Notes: a model not told the origin generated them from the letters alone. Counted from the stretch's first letter, positions 1 through 8,075 are shown. The stretch: DNA of 12,663 nucleotides from JBKBXU01 sp046313675 (GCA_046313675.1 JBKBXU010000119.1:1-12663), one strand, 5' to 3'. A program made the numbers and translations.

Positions 1-503
1 CCAACAACCCGAACGATGCAATAGAAGTGTTAATAAACAATTCTGGTATACGTAAAGACAACCTGATGCTTTGGATGGAAGATCAGCAATGGGACGAAGT
101 AGTGGATATCAGCCTTGGAGGCTTCTATAATGTGACCAAATTAGTGGTTTCTGAAATGATTAAAGGGAAGTATGGCAGAATCATTAATATCGTATCCTTG
201 TCGGGAATAAAAGGCTTACCCGGGCAAACCAACTATTCTGCCGCTAAAGCTGCTGTAATTGGTGCGACAAAAGCCTTAAGTCAAGAAGTGGGAAGACGAA
301 ATATAACAGTAAATGCAGTAGCGCCGGGTTTTATCAAAACAGATATGACTGGCGATATAGATGAAGGACAATATAAGACACATATTCCTCTCAAAAGATT
401 TGGTACCCCGGAAGAAGTAGCGGACCTGGTAGGCTTTCTTGCCTCACCCAATGCTTCTTATATAACCGGGGAAATTATTTCTATAACAGGAGGGTTATAT
501 TAA
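1..503 (+). CDS. 3-oxoacyl-ACP reductase (FabG-like SDR), 5' end cut by window
   Basis: Short-chain dehydrogenase/reductase that would reduce the 3-keto group of an ACP-bound acyl chain with NADPH. The open frame runs from base 3 with no start codon that fits a whole protein, so the Rossmann N-terminus with the cofactor glycine motif lies off the left edge. The fragment begins near the conserved NNAG-type motif (here NNSG), then shows the catalytic Ser region (IVSLSG), the YSAAK active-site Tyr/Lys, and PGFIKTDM after the active site, ending with the typical C-terminal ITGG. Length from NNSG to the end matches FabG. It leads into the ketosynthase 39 bases downstream, the widest gap in the operon. 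In this context it is probably the dedicated polyene ketoreductase and not the housekeeping FabG. Family assignment is firm; the pathway role is inferred from neighbours. Confidence 0.93.
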   Translation, partial: NNPNDAIEVLINNSGIRKDNLMLWMEDQQWDEVVDISLGGFYNVTKLVVSEMIKGKYGRIINIVSLSGIKGLPGQTNYSAAKAAVIGATKALSQEVGRRNITVNAVAPGFIKTDMTGDIDEGQYKTHIPLKRFGTPEEVADLVGFLASPNASYITGEIISITGGLY

Positions 504-542
504 ACACATTGTTATTGTCATGAAAATTAAGTTTTTAATAAA

Positions 543-1763
543 ATGAGAAGGGTCGTAATCACCGGAATGGGGATTTATTCCTGCATAGGACAAGATCTCC
601 AAACGGTAAAAAATTCTTTGTACAATGGAGTCTCGGGCATTGGAATAGATGAAGTAAGGAAAGAAATGGGCTTCCGATCTGCTCTTACCGGAGTAGTCCC
701 CCCTCCCAACCTGAAGGAACTTCTGAACAGGAGACAAAGGATAGGTTTGCCCGATCAGGGAGAGTATGCCTATATGGCCACACTGGAAGCATTGAGAAAT
801 GCCAATATTGATGAAGAACTTCTTAGTAAGATAGATGTAGGTATTATATATGGCAATGACAGTTCTGCAAAACCCTGTATTGAGGCATTTCAAACCTTAA
901 GTGTCAAGAAAGACACCACCCTTATCGGAAGTGGCTCCATATTCCAATCCATGAACTCTACGGTTACCATGAATTTGTCTACCATTTTCAAACTTCGTGG
1001 CATTAATTTTACCGTAAGCGCAGCCTGTGCCAGTGGCTCCCATTCCATTGGTTTGGGACATTTGATGATCCAAAACGGCTTGCAAGACATTATAATTTGC
1101 GGAGGGGCACAGGAAATTAATTATCATTCCATGGGAAGCTTCGATGGTTTAGGGACATTTTCCTTGGGTGAAAGTGAACCTGCAAAAGCGTCAAGACCAT
1201 TTGACAGGGACAGGGATGGATTGATCCCAAGTGGAGGTGCCGCAACAGTCATAATAGAAAGTTATGAATCTGCCAAAAGACGCGGAGCAAAAATATTAGG
1301 CGAAATTATTGGCTATGGGTTTTCTTCAAATGGAGAACACATTTCTGCCCCTAATGTGGCAGGGCCAGCAAAATCTCTAGAAATGGCTTTGGCCCAATCA
1401 GGAGTAAAACCATCAGACATACAATATATAAATGCGCACGCCACCTCTACACCTGCGGGGGATTTGAATGAGGGCAAAGCAATAAAACAGGTTTTTGGCG
1501 AAGCCAAACCATACATAAGCTCCACAAAATCAATGACAGGGCATGAAATGTGGATGGCTGGAGCCAGTGAAATAATTTATTCCATGCTTATGATGGAACA
1601 CGGATTCATAGCACCCAATATTAATCTTCAGAACCCGGAAGAAGAAATTAAAGATCTTAATTTCGCATTTGACGTAGTAGATAAAGAATTTGATATGTTT
1701 TTATCCAATTCATTTGGATTTGGAGGAACAAACTCTTCCATTATAGTAAAAAAATATAAATAA
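543..1763 (+). CDS. Beta-ketoacyl-ACP synthase (FabF-like), catalytically complete
   Basis: Decarboxylating condensing enzyme of the KAS I/II family, 406 residues, close to the usual ~410. The active-site Cys162 sits in SAACASG, the first His299 in NAHATSTPAGD, the conserved Lys329 in STKS and the second His334 in MTGHEMWMAG; the C-terminal NSFGFGGTN loop is intact. The His299 motif reads NAHATST where NAHGTST is usual, a mild change. All triad residues are present, so it should be active. It lies between the ketoreductase and an ACP, the expected partners. In aryl-polyene clusters extra ketosynthases serve either initiation or elongation; the sequence alone does not say which role this one has. 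The ATG start aligns with the conserved RRVVITGMG N-terminus. Confidence 0.95.
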   Translation: MRRVVITGMGIYSCIGQDLQTVKNSLYNGVSGIGIDEVRKEMGFRSALTGVVPPPNLKELLNRRQRIGLPDQGEYAYMATLEALRNANIDEELLSKIDVGIIYGNDSSAKPCIEAFQTLSVKKDTTLIGSGSIFQSMNSTVTMNLSTIFKLRGINFTVSAACASGSHSIGLGHLMIQNGLQDIIICGGAQEINYHSMGSFDGLGTFSLGESEPAKASRPFDRDRDGLIPSGGAATVIIESYESAKRRGAKILGEIIGYGFSSNGEHISAPNVAGPAKSLEMALAQSGVKPSDIQYINAHATSTPAGDLNEGKAIKQVFGEAKPYISSTKSMTGHEMWMAGASEIIYSMLMMEHGFIAPNINLQNPEEEIKDLNFAFDVVDKEFDMFLSNSFGFGGTNSSIIVKKYK

Positions 1764-1780
1764 GAGAATAAGTTAAGTTT

Positions 1781-2029
1781 ATGACTAAGGAAGAAATAAT
1801 AGATAGAATTAATGGTTTTTTGGTGGAAGAATTTGAAGTTGACGCTGATCTGATAAAACCTGAGGCAAACCTGAAAGAAACCCTTCAATTGGATAGCCTG
1901 GATTATGTAGATCTTGTAGTAGAGATCGAAAGCAACTTTGGGTTTAAAGTAAAGCCGGAAGATTTTCAGGGCATCCTGGTTTTTCAGGATTTCTACGATT
2001 ACATAATTAAAAGAGTTGAAGACAAATAA
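1781..2029 (+). CDS. Acyl carrier protein 1
   Basis: Small acidic four-helix carrier protein of 82 residues, a normal ACP length. Ser39 in the QLDSLDYVDLV motif is the expected attachment site for 4'-phosphopantetheine, and the helix II sequence after it (EIESNFGFKV) is typical. It would carry the growing chain among the ketosynthases, ketoreductase and dehydratases of the cluster. It begins 17 bases after the ketosynthase and its 3' end overlaps the start of the acyltransferase gene, so the two are probably translationally coupled. A second ACP (5562-5813) is quite different in sequence, suggesting the two carriers have separate partners, such as starter and elongation. That division of labour is inference. 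Confidence 0.95.
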   Translation: MTKEEIIDRINGFLVEEFEVDADLIKPEANLKETLQLDSLDYVDLVVEIESNFGFKVKPEDFQGILVFQDFYDYIIKRVEDK

Positions 2030-2942
2030 TACTACATGGAAAGGTAAAACACGTGGTGGCCTGTTAGGGTATAAAATTTTTATATTTATATTACAAAAAG
2101 CAGGGTTAAAAGCAGCTTATGCCCTTTTAAAAATTGTAACTGCTTATTTTATTTTATTTGCACCAGCCGCCACCATAAGCATTTATCGGTATTTTAGAGA
2201 TATACACGCTTTCGGTCGTATCAGAGCATTAGTATCTGTTTATAAAAATTTTTATGTTTTTGGCCAGGGTTTAATTGACAAAATTGCCATTATATCAGGC
2301 ATTGAAAAAAAATTCACCTATACCTATGACGGAATAGAACACCTTAAGGGATTAAAAGAAACCGGGGGAATTCTTATCAGCGCACATCTGGGCAATTGGG
2401 AAATTGCAGGCTATATGTTGAAAGACGTAAAGATTCATATCAACATTTTGATGTTCGAAGCAGAACAGGAAAAGATCAAAGGCTACCTCGAAAAAGTTAT
2501 GAAGAATGAATATGTTAACATCATTCCAATAAAACAGGATATGTCTCACTTATTTTTAATCAGCAACGCCCTTCGAAACAAAGAAATCATATGCATGCAT
2601 GGAGATCGGTTCGTAGCAGATAGCAGAGTGCAGGCAGTAAATTTTATGGAAAAAAAGGCTTATTTCCCACTGGGGCCTTTTATTATGGCTGCCAAACTTA
2701 AAGTTCCTTTCGTTTTTGTCTATGCTTTAAAAGGCAATAACTATCATTATAATTTATCCTCCACACCTGCGGTTATAGACCCCACCCTAAAACCATCGGA
2801 TGTATTGGAAAAATATGTATCTTACCTGGAAGATAAATTAAGGAAATATCCATTCCAATGGTTTAACTACTATGATTTTTGGAGTGAAGATTTAAAAGGT
2901 GGAATCATTGAAAGTAAAGAAAATGAAAAAAGAAGCGCTTAA
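2016..2942 (+). CDS. LpxL/HtrB-like lysophospholipid acyltransferase family protein
   Basis: Membrane-associated acyltransferase of the lipid A late-acyltransferase family, 308 residues. The catalytic HX4E motif is H124-LGNW-E129 in ISAHLGNWEIAGY, and a second conserved block MHGDRF follows near residues 194-199. Hydrophobic stretches near residues 18-60 fit a membrane anchor. In polyene clusters such a protein is thought to transfer an ACP-bound acyl chain to a lipid acceptor; the acceptor here is unknown. The start is TTG at 2016, the only start between the in-frame stop at 2004 and the conserved WKGKTRGGLLGYKIF segment; an AAAAGAG stretch precedes it. It overlaps the ACP gene by 14 bases. 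The next gene starts inside its 3' end. Confidence 0.9.
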   Translation: MKTNNTTWKGKTRGGLLGYKIFIFILQKAGLKAAYALLKIVTAYFILFAPAATISIYRYFRDIHAFGRIRALVSVYKNFYVFGQGLIDKIAIISGIEKKFTYTYDGIEHLKGLKETGGILISAHLGNWEIAGYMLKDVKIHINILMFEAEQEKIKGYLEKVMKNEYVNIIPIKQDMSHLFLISNALRNKEIICMHGDRFVADSRVQAVNFMEKKAYFPLGPFIMAAKLKVPFVFVYALKGNNYHYNLSSTPAVIDPTLKPSDVLEKYVSYLEDKLRKYPFQWFNYYDFWSEDLKGGIIESKENEKRSA

Positions 2943-3363
2943 AAAAGGAGAAGAACTTCTTCCATACATCCCTCAAAGACCTCCTTTTGTCATGGTGGAT
3001 AAAATCTATGAAAAGGGCAATAACTTTTTAGTATCCGGACTTACCATTGAACCCGGAAACATCATGGTCGAAGAGGGTAAATTTAAAGAAGGAGGACTGG
3101 TTGAAAATATGGCACAAACAGCAGGTTTGTTTGCCGGCACAAAATTTATTGATAATAATCTGCCGGTACCGGTAGGATATATTGCAGGGATAAAAAATCT
3201 TGTAGTCGATAAATTGCCTCTATCAGGAGAAGAAATATTTACCAAAACAACCCTGACTAATGAGCTTCTAAATATCCAGGTTGTGGTTGCCGAGGTTTTT
3301 AATGAACAGCAGGAGAAAATTGCTCATTGTGAACTGAGAATATTTATCAAATCAGAAGATTAA
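2923..3363 (+). CDS. Hotdog-fold dehydratase-like protein lacking the canonical His
   Basis: FabZ/ApeP-like hotdog protein of about 146 residues expected to dehydrate 3-hydroxyacyl-ACP. The N-terminal PYIPQRPPFVMVD matches the LLPHRYPFLLVD helix of FabZ, and E61 in LVENMAQTAG matches the FabZ catalytic Glu. The segment that in FabZ carries GHFPG with the catalytic His is shortened and reads EEGKFKEGG, so no His is present there. Relatives with this loss are annotated as ApeP-like dehydratases in aryl-polyene clusters, but activity of this one is uncertain. I chose ATG 2923, which overlaps the acyltransferase gene by 20 bases; a GTG at 2899 and a TTG at 2908 are possible but less likely. A canonical dehydratase lies at 10057. 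Confidence 0.85.
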   Translation: MKKEALKKGEELLPYIPQRPPFVMVDKIYEKGNNFLVSGLTIEPGNIMVEEGKFKEGGLVENMAQTAGLFAGTKFIDNNLPVPVGYIAGIKNLVVDKLPLSGEEIFTKTTLTNELLNIQVVVAEVFNEQQEKIAHCELRIFIKSED

Positions 3364-3372
3364 CCTATTGCA

Positions 3373-3792
3373 ATGCTCATAAACATCAAAGAAATAACAG
3401 CCAGATTTAGTGAAATAGACAGTATGGGTATTGTTTGGCATGGCCACTATATTAAGTACTTTGAAGATGGAAGGGAGGCTTTTGGGAAAGAATATAAACT
3501 GCATTACTTGGAAGTATACAAGCAGGGCTTTTTCATTCCTATTGTGAAAATAGATTGCAATTATAAAAAACCAATCCTCTATACCGAACCTTTAGTAATT
3601 GAAACAAAATACATAGATACCCCTGCTGCAAAAATCATCTTTGAATATAAAATATATAATAAGGATACTTCCGAAATTTATGCAACCGGAAAATCCGAGC
3701 AGGTATTCCTTACAAAAGAACGGGAACTTCACCTGACCATACCTGATTTTTTTCAGGAATGGAAAAGAAAGAATGGAATTTTGAACGATTGA
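3373..3792 (+). CDS. Acyl-CoA/ACP thioesterase, 4HBT (YbgC/FcbC) family
   Basis: Single hotdog-domain thioesterase of 139 residues. The signature near the N-terminus, RFSEIDSMGIVWHGHYIKYFEDGREAF, matches the YbgC pattern; Asp16 is the probable catalytic acid and the WHGHY stretch follows it as in the family. It would hydrolyse an acyl-ACP or acyl-CoA thioester, either releasing the finished chain or clearing stalled intermediates from the ACPs. Aryl-polyene clusters commonly carry one such enzyme. It starts 9 bases after the dehydratase stop and ends 4 bases before the next ketosynthase. Family assignment is firm; whether it is product release or editing cannot be decided here. Confidence 0.88.
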   Translation: MLINIKEITARFSEIDSMGIVWHGHYIKYFEDGREAFGKEYKLHYLEVYKQGFFIPIVKIDCNYKKPILYTEPLVIETKYIDTPAAKIIFEYKIYNKDTSEIYATGKSEQVFLTKERELHLTIPDFFQEWKRKNGILND

Positions 3793-3796
3793 AAGC

Positions 3797-4963
3797 TTGA
3801 AAGTATATTCCGTAGCCGATAACATCATAAGCCCGCTTGGCTTTACCACTTCTTTGAACTTTAACTCGCTCAAAAGTTCCATAAGCGGTATAGCCCAAGT
3901 TAATAATGACAAGCTTTATCCGGAAACCTTTTTTGGCGCCCATATTGGAAATGAAAAAATCGATGCCCATTTTGATTTTGAAGATCCTAAAAAATATACC
4001 TCCCTGGAAAAATTATTTATCCTTTCCATAAAAGACATTCTACAAACCGTTCCAGGAATAGACAAAGAAAGGCTTTTACTTATCGTTTCTACGACCAAAG
4101 GAAATATAGACTTACTAAATACCATAAGCAAGCACGTCCCCCGAGATCGAATAAAACTATCGGAAATGGCTAATACTTTAGCCCAATATTTCCATATGCC
4201 CAATAAGCCTTTGGTTATTTCCAATGCCTGTATTTCCGGAGTATCCGCTCTTTTAGTAGGTAAAAAGATGATCGACTCCGGACTTTACGACCATGTGCTG
4301 GTTACAGGTGGCGATGTATTAAGCGAATTTACCATTTCAGGCTTTCAGTCACTAATGGCCATAAGCGATAAGCCCTGCAGGCCCTACGATGCTTCGAGAA
4401 ATGGGATTTCTTTGGGAGAGGCCTGTGGCACCATGCTACTGAGCAAAGATCCAGGTTTATGCAGTACACCTTCCTCTTTTTCTGTAATAAAAGGCGGAGG
4501 CCAATCCAATGATGCGAACCATATTTCAGGACCCTCCCGTACAGGGAAAGGCTTAAAAATAGCCATTGAAAAAAGCTTAAAGAACAGTGGCTTAGAAAAA
4601 AGATCTATAGACTATATAAATGCTCATGGAACAGCTACGCAATACAACGATGAAATGGAATCCATTGCATTTCATAATCTTGGCCTGGACGCTACCCCAT
4701 TAAATAGTCTGAAGGGATTTTTCGGCCATACCTTAGGAGCAGCTGGTGTATTAGAAACCATCATGAGCATTTGGCAAATGAACCAAGGTTTACTAATTAA
4801 ATCAGAAGGCTATAAGCAAGAGGGAACTTCCAATCCCCTAAACATACTGAAGGAAAACACACCTTCTTCCATCAAATATGCCTTAAAAACAGCTTCAGGT
4901 TTTGGAGGCTGCAATGCGGCAATAATTTTAGAAAAAAATGACTCCCGTAATAGCAGCATATAG
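3797..4963 (+). CDS. Beta-ketoacyl-ACP synthase, second, catalytically complete
   Basis: Ketosynthase of 388 residues, slightly short of the family average, mainly in the N-terminal half. Cys145 lies in SNACISGVSAL, His277 in NAHGTATQYND, Lys306 in LKGFF and His311 in GHTLGAAG, so the Cys-His-His triad is intact. The context of the second His is LKGFFGH where the other cluster enzymes have TKSxTGH, and the final loop is GFGGCNAA. It starts with TTG at 3797, preceded by GAAAG, four bases after the thioesterase stop, and the following gene starts 26 bases before its end. It is immediately coupled to a truncated, inactive ketosynthase-like protein, so the two may form a heterodimer; that is inference. 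It is likely one of the initiating or elongating enzymes. Confidence 0.93.
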   Translation: MKVYSVADNIISPLGFTTSLNFNSLKSSISGIAQVNNDKLYPETFFGAHIGNEKIDAHFDFEDPKKYTSLEKLFILSIKDILQTVPGIDKERLLLIVSTTKGNIDLLNTISKHVPRDRIKLSEMANTLAQYFHMPNKPLVISNACISGVSALLVGKKMIDSGLYDHVLVTGGDVLSEFTISGFQSLMAISDKPCRPYDASRNGISLGEACGTMLLSKDPGLCSTPSSFSVIKGGGQSNDANHISGPSRTGKGLKIAIEKSLKNSGLEKRSIDYINAHGTATQYNDEMESIAFHNLGLDATPLNSLKGFFGHTLGAAGVLETIMSIWQMNQGLLIKSEGYKQEGTSNPLNILKENTPSSIKYALKTASGFGGCNAAIILEKNDSRNSSI

Positions 4964-5561
4964 CGAGATACATGAAAAAGGGGTATATAAAAACGGCAAG
5001 CTCCTTCTGAATAACTCATCAAAAGCACCTTTTAATGTTTTTGCAAGGGACATATACCAATTGCTAAACCCAGATTATCCCAAATTTTTTAAAATGGACG
5101 ATCTCTGCAAACTAGCCTTTTTAGCAGCAGAGGTTTTATTATCGGATAATCCATTAAGCAAAACAGACCCTTCAGATATTGCCTTGGTATTGGGAAACAC
5201 CAATTCCTCTATTGCTTCCGATATGAAACATGCGGAATCCATCAAAAACCGCAAAAACTACTTTCCAAGCCCGGCTGTTTTCGTGTACACCTTGCCTAAT
5301 ATTATGTTGGGAGAAATATGCATCAGACACCAGATTACTGGAGAAACTACTTGCTTTATAATGGAAAAGTTTGATTCCGGGCTATTACACCAATATGTCT
5401 GCAATCTTTTTGATACTGAAGATTATAAATATTGCATTACCGGCTACGTTGATTATTTGGAAAATGCATATTCAGCCTACCTTTTTTTAATAGAAAAAGG
5501 ATCCGATTCCGTATACATTGATAAATTTGATAAAAATTTTAAAAAACATATAGTTTTATAA
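4938..5561 (+). CDS. Truncated ketosynthase-like protein without catalytic Cys
   Basis: Protein of 207 residues that looks like only the N-terminal half of a thiolase-fold ketosynthase. FKMDDLCKLAFLAAEVLL resembles the helix before the active site, DIALVLGNTNSS a core strand, SPAVFVYTLPNIMLGEICIRH the dimer-interface region, and HQITGETTCFIMEKFDSG the nucleophile elbow. In an ungapped alignment with the third ketosynthase the catalytic Cys position falls on Lys144/Phe145. The half with the two catalytic His residues is absent, and the gene ends cleanly with no ketosynthase remnant before the next ACP, so this is probably a real short protein and not a frameshifted gene. It overlaps the upstream ketosynthase by 26 bases. 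It may be a structural partner or regulator of chain length. Homology is inferred from motifs by eye. Confidence 0.75.
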   Translation: MTPVIAAYSEIHEKGVYKNGKLLLNNSSKAPFNVFARDIYQLLNPDYPKFFKMDDLCKLAFLAAEVLLSDNPLSKTDPSDIALVLGNTNSSIASDMKHAESIKNRKNYFPSPAVFVYTLPNIMLGEICIRHQITGETTCFIMEKFDSGLLHQYVCNLFDTEDYKYCITGYVDYLENAYSAYLFLIEKGSDSVYIDKFDKNFKKHIVL

Positions 5562-5813
5562 ATGGAAAATTTAATTGAAAAGCTAAAACAAGATATAGTT
5601 TCATATCTCAACCTGGAGCACCTAAAAGCAGAAGACATTGATGCCAATGAACCTCTTTTCGGGAAAGGGGTAGGACTCGACTCTATTGACGCCCTGGAAC
5701 TCATTGTGCTTTTAGAAAAAAGTTATGGAATAAAAATCACCAATGCAGAAGAAGGAAAAAAAGCCTTTATGTCAGTTGCTGCAATGGCTGAGTATATTGA
5801 AAGCCACAAATAA
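5562..5813 (+). CDS. Acyl carrier protein 2
   Basis: Second acyl carrier protein, 83 residues, with the phosphopantetheine site Ser41 in the GLDSIDALELIVLLEK motif. Its N-terminus and helix II differ clearly from the first ACP, and the GKGVGLDSID approach to the serine is typical of ACPs found in aryl-polyene and flexirubin clusters. The ATG follows the stop of the truncated ketosynthase directly with no gap, and the next ketosynthase starts 5 bases after its stop. Its position between the inactive half-ketosynthase and the active ketosynthase/chain-length-factor pair makes it the likely elongation carrier, which is inference. Confidence 0.95.
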   Translation: MENLIEKLKQDIVSYLNLEHLKAEDIDANEPLFGKGVGLDSIDALELIVLLEKSYGIKITNAEEGKKAFMSVAAMAEYIESHK

Positions 5814-5818
5814 TCGCC

Positions 5819-7006
5819 ATGTCCCCCAAAGTTTATATTACCGGTTTTGGCATTGTATCTGCTCTTGGCAATGGTGTGGAAAAAAACCTGGAGGCTCTAA
5901 CAAAAAGTACTACAGGTATAGATTTTCCTCAACACCTAAATACTATACACAAGGGCAGTATGGTGACTGGTGAGGTTAAACTATCCAATCAGGAGATGGC
6001 AGAAAAAGTTGGGATAAAAAATCTCACTTCAAGAACTACTTTATTAGGGGTGCTAGCAGTAAAAGAAGCTATAGAATCTTCTGGATTACATGATTTAGAA
6101 AAGTGTGGTTTTATAAACGGCACTTCTGTAGCAGGAATGGATATTTCAGAGCAATCTTATAAACTTTTACGAAATAGAAAAAACTTTGATTATAAAACTG
6201 CTTTCCTCGGGCACGATTGCGGTGCAGGAAGTGAATTGATCGCTGATCATTTTGGCATTAAAGGGCATATAAGTACTATAAGCACCGCTTGCTCTTCTTC
6301 TGCAAATGCTATTATGCAAGCAGGCAGGTTAATTAAAGCCGGAAATTTAGATTGTGTAATAACCGGAGGCACTGATGCACTTTCTTTATTTACGCTCAAT
6401 GGTTTTAATTCCCTTAAAATCCTGGATCCCAAATTGTGTAAACCTTTTGATGTAAACCGGGTGGGACTGAATCTTGGAGAAGGAGCTGCGTATCTTGTAC
6501 TGGAATCGGAAAGGCAAGTAGAAAAAAGGAAATCCAGGGTATTAGCAGAGCTGATCGGGTATGGCAATGCCAATGACGCCTACCATCAGACGGCTTCATC
6601 CCCTGAAGGAAAAGGAGCTTACCTTGCAATGAAAAAAGCCATTGCAATGACGGGACAAGAACCATTGACCATAGACTATGTCAATGCGCACGGTACAGGC
6701 ACTTCCAACAATGACTTATCCGAAAGCACGGCACTCAAACTGATGTTTGGCGACAATCTTCCGGACTATAGTTCCACCAAATCCTTTACCGGCCACACGC
6801 TTGGTGCAGCAGGGGCCATAGAAGCAGTTTTCTCCTTACTGGCGATAAACAATAATATAAAATTCCAAAACTATAACCTCTCCCAAGCCATGGATCTTCT
6901 GTCAAAAGCGCCACTTAAGGAAGTTTCCTATAGTACTGTAAACACAGTTTTGTCTAACTCATTTGGTTTCGGGGGGAATTGCACTTCCTTAATTTTCACA
7001 AAATAG
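5819..7006 (+). CDS. Beta-ketoacyl-ACP synthase, third, likely KS-alpha of a KS/CLF pair
   Basis: Full-length ketosynthase of 395 residues. Cys158 in ISTACSSSANA, His291 in NAHGTGTSNND, Lys321 in STKSFTG and His326 in GHTLGAAG give a complete catalytic set; the C-terminal NSFGFGGNCTS loop is intact. It condenses malonyl-ACP with the acyl chain. The next gene, 1 base downstream, encodes a ketosynthase-fold protein with all three catalytic residues replaced, the arrangement seen in type II polyketide KS-alpha/chain-length-factor pairs and in the aryl-polyene ketosynthase heterodimer. This is therefore the best candidate for the main elongating enzyme of the polyene. The pairing is inferred from adjacency and family knowledge. 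Confidence 0.95.
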   Translation: MSPKVYITGFGIVSALGNGVEKNLEALTKSTTGIDFPQHLNTIHKGSMVTGEVKLSNQEMAEKVGIKNLTSRTTLLGVLAVKEAIESSGLHDLEKCGFINGTSVAGMDISEQSYKLLRNRKNFDYKTAFLGHDCGAGSELIADHFGIKGHISTISTACSSSANAIMQAGRLIKAGNLDCVITGGTDALSLFTLNGFNSLKILDPKLCKPFDVNRVGLNLGEGAAYLVLESERQVEKRKSRVLAELIGYGNANDAYHQTASSPEGKGAYLAMKKAIAMTGQEPLTIDYVNAHGTGTSNNDLSESTALKLMFGDNLPDYSSTKSFTGHTLGAAGAIEAVFSLLAINNNIKFQNYNLSQAMDLLSKAPLKEVSYSTVNTVLSNSFGFGGNCTSLIFTK

Positions 7007-7007
7007 C

Positions 7008-8075
7008 ATGAAAATATACATCACCGGAACCTCATCCATTTCACCGCAACATACTTTTGAAGCGGAAAATTATCTAAAAAAGATATTGGCACCGGGCGAA
7101 GACTATTTTTCTGCCTTAGAACCTGATTATAAAAATTACATAGATCCAAGGCTATCCAGGAGGATGAGCAGGATCATAAAGATGAGCGTTGCTGCTGCCG
7201 GAAAAACATTGTCACAGGCAAAAACAGAGCAACCTGGCGCTATATTGGTAGGCACCGGACTGGGGTGCTTGCAAGACACCGAAAAATTCCTGACCGATCT
7301 TATAGAAAACAAAGAAGGCTTACTTTCCCCCACTTCGTTTATCCAATCCACGCACAATACAATTGCCGGACAAATTGCTTTATTATTAGAATGTCCAAAC
7401 CATAACTTCACCTACGCCCAAAGAGGCCATTCGTTTGAAAATGCCCTGCAAGATGGAATTATGCAGCTTAAGGAAGGTGTATCCGATGTACTGCTTGGAG
7501 GAGTGGACGAAATCACACAAACATTGTCGGAAGTTCTCAAAGAAAGCGCTTGTGCTGACAAGCCAGGAGACAGGTATCCTAAATTAGAAGCCACGGATTC
7601 TTTGCCGGCAACAGGAGAAGGAGCAACTTTCTTCTCTTTATCAGCAAAGAACAGCCCATCTGCCATGGCGTGCCTGGAAGACATGCACTGCTTTTATAAC
7701 CCCAAGGGGCAAGAGGAAATTGAAGATCAGATAAGCAAGTTTATGGCAAAATCCGCAGTACAAACAGATGGACTGGATGCCATAATGATGGGCTTTAACG
7801 GAAGCACGAGGAATGATGCCATTTACCACAAATTAACCGATCGTATTTTCCCTAATAAGACCATTCTGTCTTTTAAAAACTTATGTGGTGAATATTTTAC
7901 CGCATCTGCATTCGGGCTCCACCTTGCCCTAAACACCTTGCATAAGCAGGAAATATTCAACTATACTTTAAGGTCGGGAGATGCTCCCTCAAACATCAAA
8001 AATATACTGCTATACAATCATTACAAAGGCAAATACCATACGCTAATCCTTTTATCAAAATGTCAGCCTTTATAA
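7008..8075 (+). CDS. Chain-length-factor-like ketosynthase homologue, catalytic residues lost
   Basis: Ketosynthase-fold protein of 355 residues, shorter than an active enzyme. Aligned by eye with the neighbouring ketosynthases, the Cys position falls on Gly140 (NFTYAQRGHSF), the first His on Asn264 (GFNGSTRND) and the second His on Glu295 (LCGEYF), while the conserved Lys290 is kept. It therefore cannot condense on its own. In type II polyketide and aryl-polyene systems such proteins (KS-beta, chain-length factor) pair with an active ketosynthase and set the chain length. It starts 1 base after KS-alpha and overlaps the deacetylase gene by 16 bases. The classical KS-beta has Gln at the Cys site; Gly here is a different solution. 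Fold assignment is good; function is inferred. Confidence 0.88.
   Translation: MKIYITGTSSISPQHTFEAENYLKKILAPGEDYFSALEPDYKNYIDPRLSRRMSRIIKMSVAAAGKTLSQAKTEQPGAILVGTGLGCLQDTEKFLTDLIENKEGLLSPTSFIQSTHNTIAGQIALLLECPNHNFTYAQRGHSFENALQDGIMQLKEGVSDVLLGGVDEITQTLSEVLKESACADKPGDRYPKLEATDSLPATGEGATFFSLSAKNSPSAMACLEDMHCFYNPKGQEEIEDQISKFMAKSAVQTDGLDAIMMGFNGSTRNDAIYHKLTDRIFPNKTILSFKNLCGEYFTASAFGLHLALNTLHKQEIFNYTLRSGDAPSNIKNILLYNHYKGKYHTLILLSKCQPL

Noticed and set aside
504..542. Internal promoter between the ketoreductase and first ketosynthase
   Set aside because: The 39-base gap shows no TAnnTTTG-type Bacteroidota -7 element with a matching -33 TTG.
495..893. Minus-strand open frame of 132 codons opposite the first ketosynthase
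   Set aside because: It lies wholly opposite a gene with complete ketosynthase motifs, resembles no family, and has Cys- and Ile-rich composition typical of an antisense shadow.
2899..2922. Upstream GTG/TTG start for the His-less dehydratase
   Set aside because: ATG 2923 leaves the complete hotdog domain and is preceded by an A/G-rich stretch; the extra eight residues show no conservation with FabZ-like proteins.
4938..5561. Half-ketosynthase as a frameshifted full-length gene
   Set aside because: The stop at 5561 is followed immediately by an intact ACP gene, leaving no room for the missing C-terminal half in any frame.
5743..5973. Plus-strand open frame spanning the junction of the second ACP and third ketosynthase
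   Set aside because: It overlaps two well-supported genes in another frame and has no recognisable motif.
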